DNA of 64,000 nt from Pirellulales bacterium (GTDB taxonomy: Bacteria > Planctomycetota > Planctomycetia > Pirellulales > JACPPG01), in assembly GCA_035546535.1 (NCBI GenBank), contig DASZWQ010000176.1, positions 1 to 64,000 of the forward strand. Direction: 5' to 3'. Made by a program: the position numbers and the translations under genes. Below the pieces are notes generated by a model, which saw only the letters and a program-made list of their open reading frames with translations, had not been told where the DNA came from and did not search any database. Positions 23,996 to 32,036 of this stretch are shown piece after piece. The stretch's first letter is position 1. Each line of letters opens with the position of its first letter.

Positions 23996-24344
23996 GGCGT
24001 CTCTCGGGGCGGTCGGGACGAGTGGGAAAAGCGTGCGAACTGCTGTCGATGCACCGCTATCGTAAAAAAGCAGCGACCATTAGGCAATCGGTCCGGGTTG
24101 CGCGCGGTCGCTACGGCAGCACATTGCGGATGAAACGCCGGGTGCCATGCTCACGCTTGCGTGAGCATGTGGCCAAGGCGAAGTCAGGCCTCTTCGTGAT
24201 CCAGCATGGCCACGGCAAGCGTGGCCATGGCACCCAAACCAAAAAATGCCTGACAGGTCACCAGGTCGCCTGGACGCCGTGCCAGCCTTTTGCCAGACTC
24301 CGCCCTCTTGGCACATCCTTGGGGCTTGGAAAACCGACTGCGCT
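23996..24344. other. Intergenic region with a large palindromic repeat
   Basis: About 350 bases separate the cyclo-ligase start from the small lipoprotein. Apart from the palindromic element at 24140-24235 nothing is recognised. Promoters for both divergent genes should lie on either side of it. Confidence 0.4.
24140..24235. repeat. REP-like double palindrome GGGTGCCATG...CATGGCACCC
   Basis: The outer arms are GGGTGCCATG (24140-24149) and CATGGCACCC (24226-24235). Inside are two near-perfect hairpins: CATGCTCACGC/GCGTGAGCATG (24146-24169) and CATGGCCAC/GTGGCCATG (24205-24229). The nested symmetry and intergenic site are typical of repetitive extragenic palindromes. Confidence 0.7.
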
Positions 24345-24581
24345 ATGATGGATTGCCCGCGAACGACGACGCGACGCGATCGTTTGGTAGCCGTGCTCGC
24401 CTGCACGATTCTGCTGTTCGCGGGCTGCCAGCACTATTCCACGCGCGAAGCGTCCCCCAGCAAAATCGAGCCGCCGAAAGATTCGAGCGAAGCCACGGCC
24501 CGCCGAGTCTTGCTGCGCGGCGCCGGCTCAGGCCTCACACCGCAGGCCCGCAAGGTCGAGCAGAGCCTGGGGTACCAGTAA
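24345..24581 (+). CDS. Small predicted lipoprotein
   Basis: This 78-residue protein has an arginine-rich start, a hydrophobic segment and the lipobox LLFAGC (cysteine about 25), so it should be lipid-anchored after signal peptidase II cleavage. The mature part (about 54 residues) is charged with no known domain. The gene is convergent with the barrel-protein gene of the BMC operon. Two adjacent ATGs (24345, 24348) are equally possible starts. No function can be assigned. Confidence 0.6.
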   Translation: MMDCPRTTTRRDRLVAVLACTILLFAGCQHYSTREASPSKIEPPKDSSEATARRVLLRGAGSGLTPQARKVEQSLGYQ

Positions 24582-24585
24582 GACG

Positions 24586-24656
24586 AAGTGATGAGTGCGG
24601 AGTGAGGAGTGATGGACGAAGGAATGAATACCTTTTTCGCTCAGCACTCATTACTT
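24586..24656. terminator. Inverted repeat between convergent genes
   Basis: AAGTGATGAGTGC (24586-24598) pairs with GCACTCATTACTT (24644-24656), with one mismatch. The right arm overlaps the stop of the barrel gene (24655), and CTTTTT lies in the loop. It could end transcription from both sides, including the BMC operon. Confidence 0.45.
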
Positions 24657-25956
24657 ACCGAGTAGCGCTTCCGAAGATCCGGTCGCGCTCGCGCTGGTTG
24701 TAGGCCAGCTTTTCCGCCTGGCTCATGCGCTTGAAGTCGGGCGCGCCGTCGGTGGACGCTGAAGGTTGGGCAGCGGCCTTGTCCGGGCAGCCACAAGCCG
24801 ACGGTTCCGCCGGGGCGGCTTTCTTCTTACCACCGCAACCACAACCGCAATCCTTTTTCTTCTCGCCGGTCGTGGCGGAAACGCCTGCCGGTACGGTCAC
24901 TGTACTTCCGCCGCCGTAGCTCATCACGCCGGTGCGCAGCTCCAGATCTTCGGCGAGCGAGCGTTGCGGCTTGATCGATAGCTTCTGTAGCACGCTGTGA
25001 TACGCCCGCACTGCCTCTTCGGGACTGATCAGGCGATCGGTAATCAGCCGCAGGAACTCGACAAAGGCCAACTGGTTCTCGGCCTGGTTGATTTTGCGGC
25101 CGAAGAGCGCCACGCGGGCGCCGTATTTCTGTGCCTCGGAGATCAACTTGAACGCGTCGTACGTTGTGCCCGCGCCGCCGCCGAGTATGCCGACCACCAG
25201 GTGCGGATCGTACGCAACCAGTTCTTCCATCGCCTTTGGGCCGTGATAGACGACCTTCAAGAACACCGGCCGGCCAGCCTGGGCCACGCCGGCCAGCGTG
25301 CGAGCGATCGAATCGTTAATGAAATGCGGCAAGTTCACACTATCGAGTCCGACCGGGGCGTTCGGGTCGAAGACTTCGAGGAAGTGGCGAAAGCCCTTGC
25401 TTTCGGCCTCGATGCGGAAGCGGCGATACTCTTCGACCGCCGCGAGGTCTTCGTCCAGGCGATTGTTGAACGTAATGCTGTACAGGCCGAGGTTTGCCCC
25501 GCGGCCGCGCTCGCCTGCCGCGCATTCGACGTGCCCGCACTGGATGTGATCGATCGCGGCGGTGCGAAACGGCCGTGACGGCTCTTCGATGTACTTGTTG
25601 CCGCGCAGCACGAAGATATCGCTGGTGTCGTTCGCCCGGGCGGCGGGCGTGACGTGGCTATTCTCGAACAATCCTTCTTGAATCGTGAGCAGGTCATTGC
25701 TGCTGGCGGACATGAGCATGATATCGACCAGACCTTGCCGGACGATCTGCCGCATCTGCTCGCGGTATTCGGCCAGCGTCCGCAGGCGGACTTCGCCGGC
25801 GTGCATCTCGGGCGACTGGCCCGGCGCGCCGATGCCGAACGCCATGTCGGCGTCCTTGGCGTCGGCAATGATGAACTCGCGCGAGCCCGACGGATCGGCG
25901 TGAATGGCGGCCAGTTTGCGATCGAGCGATTTTTGCATGGCGGATTTTGAAGACAT
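24655..25956 (-). CDS. Uncharacterised class-I-aldolase-like barrel protein with Cys-rich tail
   Basis: This 433-residue protein ends the BMC operon, 69 bases after the dehydrogenase. Residues about 30-325 read as a beta/alpha barrel. RPVFLKVVYHGP holds Lys234, in the place of the Schiff-base lysine of DeoC/FbaB/LacD aldolases. LVVGILGGGAGTTYDAF followed by ALFGRKINQAENQ resembles their phosphate-binding end. The tail (about 366-392) is unusual: a Lys run then DCGCGCGG and later ACGCPD, seven cysteines in all, perhaps a metal site. A short charged helix closes the protein. No encapsulation helix is obvious. The specific function is unknown. A second aldolase acting on DHAP or a related sugar phosphate is one idea. 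A second ATG (25938) is also possible. Confidence 0.6.
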   Translation of the reverse strand: MSSKSAMQKSLDRKLAAIHADPSGSREFIIADAKDADMAFGIGAPGQSPEMHAGEVRLRTLAEYREQMRQIVRQGLVDIMLMSASSNDLLTIQEGLFENSHVTPAARANDTSDIFVLRGNKYIEEPSRPFRTAAIDHIQCGHVECAAGERGRGANLGLYSITFNNRLDEDLAAVEEYRRFRIEAESKGFRHFLEVFDPNAPVGLDSVNLPHFINDSIARTLAGVAQAGRPVFLKVVYHGPKAMEELVAYDPHLVVGILGGGAGTTYDAFKLISEAQKYGARVALFGRKINQAENQLAFVEFLRLITDRLISPEEAVRAYHSVLQKLSIKPQRSLAEDLELRTGVMSYGGGSTVTVPAGVSATTGEKKKDCGCGCGGKKKAAPAEPSACGCPDKAAAQPSASTDGAPDFKRMSQAEKLAYNQRERDRIFGSATR

Positions 25957-25984
25957 GTTGAGTGCGTTGTCCGCGGCGGCCCTT

Positions 25985-26018
25985 CCCCTCACCCTGACCC
26001 TCTCCCGGCGGGAGAGGG
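25985..26018. repeat. B-type palindromic repeat (reverse orientation)
   Basis: CCCCTCACCCTGACCCTCTCCC followed by GGCGGGAGAGGG is the reverse form of the CCCTCTCCC/GGGAGAGGGCAGGGTGAGGG repeat found in other gaps of this operon. It fills half of the 69-base gap after the dehydrogenase gene. Confidence 0.75.
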
Positions 26019-26025
26019 AATTCTG

Positions 26026-26970
26026 TTAGTGGGCGGCGCCCACGCGGGATAGCACCGTGTCGATCGTTTCGCGCAACACCTGGCCACTCTTGCGCAGAGC
26101 CTGCACTTCCTTGGGCCACAATTCAATTTCCAGGCGATCGACCACGCCGGCCCGGCCGACGACCGTCGGCACCGATAGGGCCACGTCGCGGATGCCGTAG
26201 CACCCTTGCTGCACACTCGACACCGGCAGCACGCGCCGGCGATCGAGCGCGATCGATTCGATCACTTCCTGAATGGCGATGCCCACGGCGAAGCCGGCGC
26301 CACCTTTTTTCTTGATGACTTCCGCGCCCGAGCCGCGCGTGCGCGTGAACAACTCGTTGGCCAGATGCGGCGTCCAGCCGGGGTATTTATCGAGCGGTAA
26401 ACCGGCCGCCGTTGCGCACGACCAGATCGGCACCATGCTGTCGCCATGCTCGCCCAGGATCACGGCCGAAACCTGCGTTGGCGCGGCGTGCAAGGCCGTC
26501 GCAATCAAACTGCGAAAGCGGATCGTATCGAGCTGCGTGCCCAGCCCCAGCACTTGCGACAGCGGCAGATCGAGCCGGTCCGCAGCCAGATAAGTGAGCA
26601 CGTCGACGGGGTTCGACACCACCAGCACGATCGCGTCGCGGCGATAACCGACGCGGCGCACCTCGTCCAAGATGCTCAAGAATAAATCGACGTTGCGATT
26701 GATCAGATCCAAGCGGCTCTCGTCCGGCTTGCGCCGCAGCCCCGCCGTGATGCAGATCAGGTCGCTGTCGGGAATGTTTTCGTAGCCGCCGGCGTGAATC
26801 ATCTGATCGGCGACCAGCGGGCTGCCGTGAGCCAGATCGAGCGCCTGGCCGGCCGCCCCCTCGGCATTCGCATCGAGCAAGGCGATGTCGCGCACGATGC
26901 GGCCGGTTTGCAAGGCGAAGGCGGTGCAAGAGCCGACAAGACCCGCCGCGCCGATAATGCTGACTTTCAT
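26026..26970 (-). CDS. Lactate/malate dehydrogenase family protein of the BMC operon
   Basis: This 314-residue NAD-dependent 2-hydroxyacid dehydrogenase has the Rossmann motif SIIGAAGLVGS, an acidic LLDAN end of strand 2, the mobile-loop ITAGLRRKPDESR and the catalytic His in ILGEHGDSMVP. PVM microcompartment operons carry such a gene. It probably recycles NADH made by the aldehyde dehydrogenase, but its true substrate (lactate, lactaldehyde or malate) is not settled by sequence. No encapsulation peptide is seen, so it may act outside the shell. I use the ATG at 26970 since a longer frame begins inside a repeat. Confidence 0.82.
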   Translation of the reverse strand: MKVSIIGAAGLVGSCTAFALQTGRIVRDIALLDANAEGAAGQALDLAHGSPLVADQMIHAGGYENIPDSDLICITAGLRRKPDESRLDLINRNVDLFLSILDEVRRVGYRRDAIVLVVSNPVDVLTYLAADRLDLPLSQVLGLGTQLDTIRFRSLIATALHAAPTQVSAVILGEHGDSMVPIWSCATAAGLPLDKYPGWTPHLANELFTRTRGSGAEVIKKKGGAGFAVGIAIQEVIESIALDRRRVLPVSSVQQGCYGIRDVALSVPTVVGRAGVVDRLEIELWPKEVQALRKSGQVLRETIDTVLSRVGAAH

Positions 26971-27001
26971 GGATGAATCTCTAGCTGGTCTGTTCTTCAA
27001 A

Positions 27002-27242
27002 CCCTCTCCCTTCGGGAGAGGGCAGGGTGAGGGGCAAAACGCTCCGCACCGCAACGAGTTATTGCTGTTTGTCTGATTACGGACATGGTGCCCACAGGGC
27101 ACCCTACTTGTCGTTCGTTGTCCTTAAACCCTCTCCCCTCGGGAGAGGGCAGGGTGAGGGGTGAAACGTTACCTTGCTTTGACGCGTTTCTATCTCTGAT
27201 GGCTCCGACCCTCCCTCGATCCCTCCCTGAAAGGGAGGGAGG
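27002..27242. repeat. Palindromic repeat cluster in the dehydrogenase-aldolase gap
   Basis: A lone B unit at 27002-27034 is followed by a composite. The A-half (GGTGCCCACAGGGCACCCTAC) is at 27087-27107, B (CCCTCTCCC..GGGAGAGGGCAGGGTGAGGGG) at 27129-27161 and C (CCCTCCCTGAAAGGGAGGGAGG) at 27221-27242. The A-B-C order and spacing are almost the same as at 28235-28389. The cluster fills most of the 291-base gap. Confidence 0.85.
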
Positions 27243-27261
27243 TTTGCGAGCGCACATTCCT

Positions 27262-28134
27262 CTACTTCGATAGCGCCGCCAGGACGCGATCCGTGATCGC
27301 CTGGATCAGCGCGTCTTGATCGTTCGTGACGGGCGCGCCGTTGGCCGACGGCCTCGGCGTGGCGCCAGGCGTGCGCGGGGCGGCCGGGGGCGCCTCGAAC
27401 GCGCGTCGCTGGACTCCGGAATCCTTCCAACTGTCGCGGAAGATGTCGTTCGCGCAGATGTCGCAATTCTCCATGCCCGCTTCGAGCCGGGCGTCCTTGA
27501 AGCCCCACTTTTGCTTCAGGTCCAACAGCTCGCGCGTCTGTTCAGGCGTGAAGAACGTGACGCGGCCGAGTTGCTTCGACAGCATCAGGATGCGGCAATA
27601 GGCGTCGAGGATTTCGGTCCACCAGTACGCCCGCTCGAGCGATTCGCCGAAGCTGACGGTGCCGTGGTTGGCGAGGATGATCACGTTCGATTTTTTGACG
27701 AACGGCAGCACCGTGTCGGCGAATTTCTGGCCGCCCGGCGTCTCGTACTTCGTGATCGGCACGTCGCCCAGGAACACTTCGACCTCGGGCAGGACGCATT
27801 GTGGGATCGGCTCCCGCGCCACGGCGAAGGCCGTTGCATGGGGCGGATGGCAGTGGACGCAGCTTTTCACGTCCGGGCGCTCTTTCATGATCGCCAGGTG
27901 CAACAGCACCTCGCTCGTCCGTTTGCGGCTGCCCGAGAGCTGCTTTCCCTCCATGTCGACGCTGCAAATATCCTCGGGCTTCATGAAGCCTTTGCAGATC
28001 ATCGTGGGCGTGCACAACACTTCGTTGTCGCTGATGCGGATCGTAATATTGCCGTCATTGGCGGCGGCGAAGCCTTTGTTGTAGAGCCGCTGCCCGATCT
28101 CGCAGATATCTTTTTTCAGTTGATGAATGTTCAT
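27262..28134 (-). CDS. BMC-associated class II aldolase (fuculose/rhamnulose-phosphate type)
   Basis: This 290-residue zinc aldolase cleaves L-fuculose-1-P or L-rhamnulose-1-P to DHAP and L-lactaldehyde. The metal site is seen in HCHPPHATAF and ILANHGTVSF, and the catalytic Glu is probably in VLPEVEVFLGD. The catalytic part ends near residue 215. A Cys-bearing NCDICANDIF stretch and a Pro/Ala-rich linker follow, then a C-terminal amphipathic helix (271-290: DALIQAITDRVLAAL), which fits an encapsulation peptide. C-terminal targeting of the aldolase is a known trait of PVM compartments. It lies between two repeat-rich gaps in the BMC operon. Confidence 0.88.
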   Translation of the reverse strand: MNIHQLKKDICEIGQRLYNKGFAAANDGNITIRISDNEVLCTPTMICKGFMKPEDICSVDMEGKQLSGSRKRTSEVLLHLAIMKERPDVKSCVHCHPPHATAFAVAREPIPQCVLPEVEVFLGDVPITKYETPGGQKFADTVLPFVKKSNVIILANHGTVSFGESLERAYWWTEILDAYCRILMLSKQLGRVTFFTPEQTRELLDLKQKWGFKDARLEAGMENCDICANDIFRDSWKDSGVQRRAFEAPPAAPRTPGATPRPSANGAPVTNDQDALIQAITDRVLAALSK

Positions 28135-28184
28135 GGCTTTCCGTCGTTCTCCGTGCTGAAAGTGTTTCTTACCGTGTTGTGTCT

Positions 28185-28466
28185 GTAGGGTGCTCTGTGA
28201 GCACCGTGGCTCGTTCTTCGTTGCTATTTAATGTGGTGCCCGCAGGGCACCCTACGTTGGCTGTCTTTCGTCCAAACCCTCTCCCGTCGGGAGAGGGCAG
28301 GGTGAGGGGCAAGGCGTTGCTTGTCTCTACACGCTTCTGTCTCTGACCGCTCTCACCCTCCCTCGATCCCTCCCTGAAAGGGAGGGAGGTTTTCATGTAG
28401 GGTGCTCTGTGAGCACCGTGGCTCGTTCTTCGTGCTATTTAATGTGGTGCCCACAGGGCACCCTAC
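28185..28466. repeat. Palindromic repeat cluster in the aldolase-BMC-P gap
   Basis: The full A element (GTAGGGTGCTCTGTGAGCACC ... GCACCCTAC) is at 28185-28255, B at 28277-28309, C at 28368-28389, and a second full A at 28397-28466. The two A copies are nearly identical, including the inner GTGGCTCGTTCTTCG and GCTATTTAATGTGG words. The second A ends four bases from the stop of the BMC-P gene. Almost the whole 335-base gap is repeat. Confidence 0.88.
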
Positions 28467-28469
28467 TTG

Positions 28470-28775
28470 CTATCCGCGCTTCTTCTTGTTTCCGTTGGCA
28501 ATGTCGACTGAGTCAAGGATGGCCGCGTTGTACGCATCAACCGGTTTGTCGTGTGGCCGAAACGGCTGGGCCGCTTCGCCTCCTTCACTGATCGCGATGA
28601 GCGAGCCGTCGCCGGCGCCGAGGTCGTCGTAGACGACGATCGGTTCGCCCGCGCCGGCGCTGCCACTCGACAACTCGACCAGCGTCAGTGGCACGGCCAG
28701 GCGAAACGAAGCGCCCGTCAGGCTGGGATGCCTGCGGCTCAACGTCACACTGCCAATCACTTCGCCGATACGCAT
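28470..28775 (-). CDS. BMC-P pentameric shell vertex protein (EutN/CcmL family), first from operon end
   Basis: This 101-residue EutN/CcmL-fold protein forms pentamers that cap the vertices of the microcompartment shell. It starts MRIGEVIGSVTLSRRHPSLTG, the usual first strand and loop. It continues with a LVELSSG.. insert, IVVYDDLGAGDGSLIAISEG (the conserved D.L.AG.G..V motif) and a C-terminal AAILDSVD strand. The basic KKKRG end is distinct from the other two BMC-P proteins of the operon. PVM loci regularly carry three non-identical BMC-P genes. Confidence 0.9.
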   Translation of the reverse strand: MRIGEVIGSVTLSRRHPSLTGASFRLAVPLTLVELSSGSAGAGEPIVVYDDLGAGDGSLIAISEGGEAAQPFRPHDKPVDAYNAAILDSVDIANGNKKKRG

Positions 28776-28835
28776 CGGTCTTTGGTCTTTCTGGCGTTCG
28801 TCTTTTCGGGCCCGCCGCGGCGGGCGTTTTATCGC

Positions 28836-29573
28836 TCAAACGCTGGGAAAATGTACGTCAAGCAACTCGGGGACGCGTCGCGGCCAGCCCGTGCGAAATT
28901 CCGTGATGAGCCGGCGAAATGCGGCCGGCGCCACCCTCGGATCGAAAGCCAGCAGGTTTGCCGCCACTTCAAACATCGCCAGCCGCACGGTCGCAACATC
29001 GCGACCGCCCACCGCCCGCACGCCTGCGAATCGATTGGCCAGGCACGCCGCTGCCTCGGGACGGCTGGTGAGCAAGACGGTCGGCCGGCCACCGCGCGCC
29101 GCGTGATCCGCCAACTCGCCGATAACGCTGGCCAAGCCCGTGGCCGCGATCCGTTCGATGGCAATACCGTCTCGCGCGAGCGTTTCGACAAAATCGGCTG
29201 CGGCTTTTACGCGTTCGCCCTCGCCCAGCTCAGCCACGCCCAGCACGATTGCCACATTCGCCGCGGCCTTGGTTCCGGCCGTGTACGAAACCGTGATCTT
29301 GCGCTCGCGGAACACGTCACGCGCCGACGGCGTCACCACCGCCCCGCGCGCGAGCACGACGTGGCGAATGCCGGTCAGTCGATGTTCCAGGGTTGCAAGG
29401 GTCACGAGGCGTTCCGTGATTTCCAGTGGGGCTGAATCCGATCCGTTGCTCGTTGCTGCCGGAATCGATGGCTGTTCGGGCTTCCTCTGTTCGTTCGCTG
29501 TCGTCGCAGGTTGACTGCGTAGCTGAGCGACGACCTGCCGCACGATCTCATCAATGTCGACTTCCAGAGGCAT
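28836..29573 (-). CDS. Unknown BMC cargo: encapsulation helix plus RpiB/LacA-like domain
   Basis: This 245-residue protein begins with an amphipathic helix (DIDEIVRQVVAQLRS, 6-20) and a Pro/Thr/Asn-rich linker (21-50), the layout of an encapsulation peptide. Then comes ARGAVVTPSARDVFRERKI (75-93), like the TPSARD motif of BMC-linked proteins such as EutT. Residues about 105-215 resemble RpiB/LacA sugar-phosphate isomerases: LANRFAGVRAVGGRDVATVRLA (178-199) corresponds to the AANKxxGIRAA..D..SA.LAR stretch. The family's catalytic CGTGIG is replaced by LTSRPEA (168-174), so isomerase activity is doubtful. It sits between two BMC-P genes. I infer a lumen protein of unknown role. Confidence 0.7.
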   Translation of the reverse strand: MPLEVDIDEIVRQVVAQLRSQPATTANEQRKPEQPSIPAATSNGSDSAPLEITERLVTLATLEHRLTGIRHVVLARGAVVTPSARDVFRERKITVSYTAGTKAAANVAIVLGVAELGEGERVKAAADFVETLARDGIAIERIAATGLASVIGELADHAARGGRPTVLLTSRPEAAACLANRFAGVRAVGGRDVATVRLAMFEVAANLLAFDPRVAPAAFRRLITEFRTGWPRRVPELLDVHFPSV

Positions 29574-29621
29574 CAGCGGGCGGTAGTCCGTCTATCTCGG
29601 TCTGACTCGTATTCGTGTAAG

Positions 29622-29649
29622 CACTGGTGGGCGAGCCACCCGTGGCACC
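29622..29649. repeat. D-type palindrome CACTGGTGG...CCACCCGTGGCACC
   Basis: A half copy of the CACTGGTGG/CCACCAGTGGCAC palindrome seen in full at 38139-38209 lies in the 84-base gap between BMC-P and the RpiB-like gene. Confidence 0.65.
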
Positions 29650-29657
29650 GTACGTTG

Positions 29658-29918
29658 CTAACTGTTTGGTATTCCGATCACGCACCAGCGGACCGGTGTT
29701 GTTTCGTCGCCAAGCATTTCGCGGGTGTATTTTCCGTCGCTGGTGATCATGACGGTTTCGCCCACGCCCGCCCCGAGCTGATCGGCCGCCAGGACCGGTT
29801 CGCCATCGGGGGACTGGCCATCGGCCAGAAGCGTCTGCACAACGAGCAGCTTCACTCCGGAGAGTGACGCGTGCCTGCGTGTGGCGGTCGCGGTTCCAAC
29901 AACAAGTCCGAGTTGCAT
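29658..29918 (-). CDS. BMC-P pentameric shell vertex protein (EutN/CcmL family), second
   Basis: This compact 86-residue EutN/CcmL-fold vertex protein starts MQLGLVVGTATATRRHASLSG and contains VLAADQLGAGVGETVMITSDG, the D.LGAG.G..V strand-loop common to the family, then VRWCVIGIPNS. It lies 72 bases after the aldehyde dehydrogenase gene. It shares the RRHxSLxG loop with the first BMC-P (28470-28775), so these two are closer to each other than to the third. Confidence 0.9.
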   Translation of the reverse strand: MQLGLVVGTATATRRHASLSGVKLLVVQTLLADGQSPDGEPVLAADQLGAGVGETVMITSDGKYTREMLGDETTPVRWCVIGIPNS

Positions 29919-29957
29919 GAGCAGTCGTCAGTAAGCAGTAGTCGGTAGTCAGTAGTT

Positions 29958-29989
29958 CCCTCTCCCCTTGGGAGAGGGCAGGGTGAGGG
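29958..29989. repeat. B-type palindromic repeat after the aldehyde dehydrogenase gene
   Basis: CCCTCTCCCC/GGGAGAGGGCAGGGTGAGGG abuts the stop of the aldehyde dehydrogenase gene (29991) and is preceded on the + strand by AGTAGTC-like words (29935-29956). It occupies the gap to the BMC-P gene. Confidence 0.75.
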
Positions 29990-29990
29990 C

Positions 29991-31442
29991 TCAAATCACG
30001 CGCAGGTCGTCGATCATCGAGCAGCGGCGTTCGCGCGTGAACGTCAGTGGCGTGGTCACGCCTTCGCCCGTGGGCGTGGCGATCGAGAACGACAGGTAAC
30101 CTTCGCCGCCGAGTCCCAGCGACGCCATGCACGGACCGTTCTTCACGAATAGAGTCGTGTCCATCGCCCGGCCCATGCGGGTCATGTTGCGCACGTTGTT
30201 CGAGTGAATGATGCTCGTGTGGCGGAAGCCGTGTTCGAAATGCTTGGCCTTCGCAATCGCCTCGTCAACGTCGCGAACGCGCACGAACGGCACGAACGGC
30301 ATCATCTGCTCGACGGGGACGAACGGGTTGCTCTCGTCGGTCTCGCCGAACAGCAACTCAGTCGATGCGGGCACTTGCTTGCCGATGCCGGCAGCCAAGA
30401 AGCCGGCGTCCTGACCCAGAAAATCTTTACTCGGTACGTCGTGCTTGTGCTCGCCTTCGCCCACCGTCGTGATTGCCACGCGGGTCAGAGCGTCGACTTC
30501 GCGGGCCGACAACCGTGCGGCCCCGGCCCGATCCATCGCCGCGAGCATCTGGTCAAACACTGAGCTGACGACGAACACTTCCTTCTCGGCGATACAGAGC
30601 AGGTTGTTATCGTACGAAGCGCCTTGAATGATCGAACGGGCGGCGCGATCCAGGTCGGCCGTTTCGTCAACCACGACCGGCGGGTTGCCGGGCCCGGCCA
30701 CGATCGCCCGCTTGCCCGAGTTCATGGCGGCCCGTGCCACGGCCGGTCCACCGGTGACGCAGATGAGTTTGATGCCGCGATGGCGGAATATCTGGTCGGC
30801 GGTTTCCAGCGTCGGCTCGGCGATGACGCAGATCAGGTTGTCGATGCCCAGGTCGCGGTAAATCGCTTCGTTAAAGCGGCGCACGCCTTCGGCGGCCACG
30901 CGTTTGCCGCTGGGATGCGGATTTACCACCAATACGTTGCCGCCGGCGATCATGCTCACGGCGTTACCGGTGATCGTGGGCAGCGAGTGAGTGACCGGCG
31001 TGATCGCGCCAATGACGCCGAACGGCGCGTGTTCGATCACGGCCAGGCCGTGGTCGCCGCTGAAGACTTCGCTGCGCATGAACTCGACGCCTGGCGTCTT
31101 TTCGCCGAGCGTCTTCAGCTTCTCGATCTTGTGGACCAGGCGGCCGATCTTGGTTTCTTCCATTTCCATCGTGCCCAGTTCGACCGATTGCTCGATCGAG
31201 ATGCGGCGGATGTGGTCGATGATCCGCTTGCGATCTTCGATCGTGCGGTCCGAAAGCTGGTGGAAGGCCTCGGTGGCCGCGGCGACTGCTTCGTCAACAC
31301 ACGTAAAAATGCCGAAGCGGCCGTTGAAGCCGCGACCGTTCGCGGCCGGCGGCACGCGACCATTAGTCGCCAATGGCGTGGTGCCGATGCGGGCGAGCAC
31401 TTCCTGGACAACGCTGCGAATGACGGCTTCAGTGGCTTGCAT
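29991..31442 (-). CDS. CoA-acylating aldehyde dehydrogenase of the BMC (PduP-like)
   Basis: This 483-residue enzyme oxidises the aldehyde released inside the shell (lactaldehyde) with NAD and CoA to the acyl-CoA. The first 18 residues ([17 protein letters not shown]) form the classic N-terminal encapsulation peptide, followed by a Pro/Asn/Gly linker to about 40. The catalytic domain shows [16 protein letters not shown], the [13 protein letters not shown] nucleotide-binding strand, [12 protein letters not shown] and the catalytic cysteine Cys283 in [12 protein letters not shown]. The length is normal for PduP/EutE. It lies 272 bases after the third BMC-P gene, with repeats in the gap. Confidence 0.92.
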   Translation of the reverse strand: MQATEAVIRSVVQEVLARIGTTPLATNGRVPPAANGRGFNGRFGIFTCVDEAVAAATEAFHQLSDRTIEDRKRIIDHIRRISIEQSVELGTMEMEETKIGRLVHKIEKLKTLGEKTPGVEFMRSEVFSGDHGLAVIEHAPFGVIGAITPVTHSLPTITGNAVSMIAGGNVLVVNPHPSGKRVAAEGVRRFNEAIYRDLGIDNLICVIAEPTLETADQIFRHRGIKLICVTGGPAVARAAMNSGKRAIVAGPGNPPVVVDETADLDRAARSIIQGASYDNNLLCIAEKEVFVVSSVFDQMLAAMDRAGAARLSAREVDALTRVAITTVGEGEHKHDVPSKDFLGQDAGFLAAGIGKQVPASTELLFGETDESNPFVPVEQMMPFVPFVRVRDVDEAIAKAKHFEHGFRHTSIIHSNNVRNMTRMGRAMDTTLFVKNGPCMASLGLGGEGYLSFSIATPTGEGVTTPLTFTRERRCSMIDDLRVI

Positions 31443-31514
31443 GATGATTCTTCAACCGTGGTTGTTGAGTGACTTTCCTGTGAAGTTCAAAGTCCGTTTG
31501 GCTGTCGTCTTACT

Positions 31515-31680
31515 CCCCTCCCTATCAGGGAGGGGTTACGGGAGGGGCAAAGCGTTCTGGCGGTTATGATTGCCGCGTTCTGCATCGAGATTGATGTCGA
31601 TCATTTCTCCCTCACCCTGCCCTCTCCCGGAGGGAGAGGGTTTTATTTGTCGGCCCGTTCTCCCGGAGGGAGAGGGTTCT
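31515..31680. repeat. Palindromic repeat cluster upstream of the aldehyde dehydrogenase gene
   Basis: A C unit in reverse orientation (CCCCTCCCTATCAGGGAGGGG, extended to 31547) is followed by a reverse B unit at 31609-31640. A partial second copy then follows: TTTGTCGGCCCGTTCTCCCGGAGGGAGAGGG recurs, giving a local tandem duplication to about 31702. This is the same composite as in other gaps but inverted. Confidence 0.75.
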
Positions 31681-31714
31681 ATTTGTCGGCCCGTTCTCAT
31701 CAAAGGGGCAGGTT

Positions 31715-32032
31715 CTACTTCTCTCCTTCGCGGCTGTATACGCTCTTGTGATCGACGTGCACGCTGTCGACGATGCCGATGATCGTCGTATCGACGGGCA
31801 GGTTCTTGGTTTCCGGCGTGAGCCGGGCGCTCGAGCCCTGCACGATCAATACGAATTCATCCTGCCCGGCGCCGACGGTGTCGACCGAAACGAACGTCCG
31901 GCCGGTCGAAACCAGCCGATCGCGATTCTGGCCGTCGACCCGGTACGGCTCGACGATGAGCAGCTTGTGGCCAATCATCGAGTTGACTTTCTGCGTGGCG
32001 ACGACACTGCCGGTAACTTTCGCAACAAACAT
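31715..32032 (-). CDS. BMC-P pentameric shell vertex protein (EutN/CcmL family), third
   Basis: This 105-residue vertex protein starts MFVAKVTGSVVATQKVNSMIGHKLLIVEPY, the closest of the three to standard EutN/CcmL. It has VSVDTVGAGQDEFVLIVQGSSAR and the closing strand TTIIGIVDSVHVD. The ATG at 32032 lies 4 bases after the acetate kinase stop, so the two are coupled; a longer in-frame extension upstream overlaps that gene and is not needed. It probably caps shell vertices together with the other two BMC-P proteins. Confidence 0.92.
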   Translation of the reverse strand: MFVAKVTGSVVATQKVNSMIGHKLLIVEPYRVDGQNRDRLVSTGRTFVSVDTVGAGQDEFVLIVQGSSARLTPETKNLPVDTTIIGIVDSVHVDHKSVYSREGEK

Positions 32033-32036
32033 ACGA

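Noticed and set aside
24022-24348. Plus-strand open frame over the REP palindrome
   Set aside because: It translates the palindromes themselves and shows no family-like sequence.
26971-27102. N-terminal extension of the lactate/malate-type dehydrogenase
   Set aside because: The extension is translated from a palindromic repeat (SPCPLPKGEG-type sequence), whereas the ATG at 26970 starts directly at the Rossmann strand.
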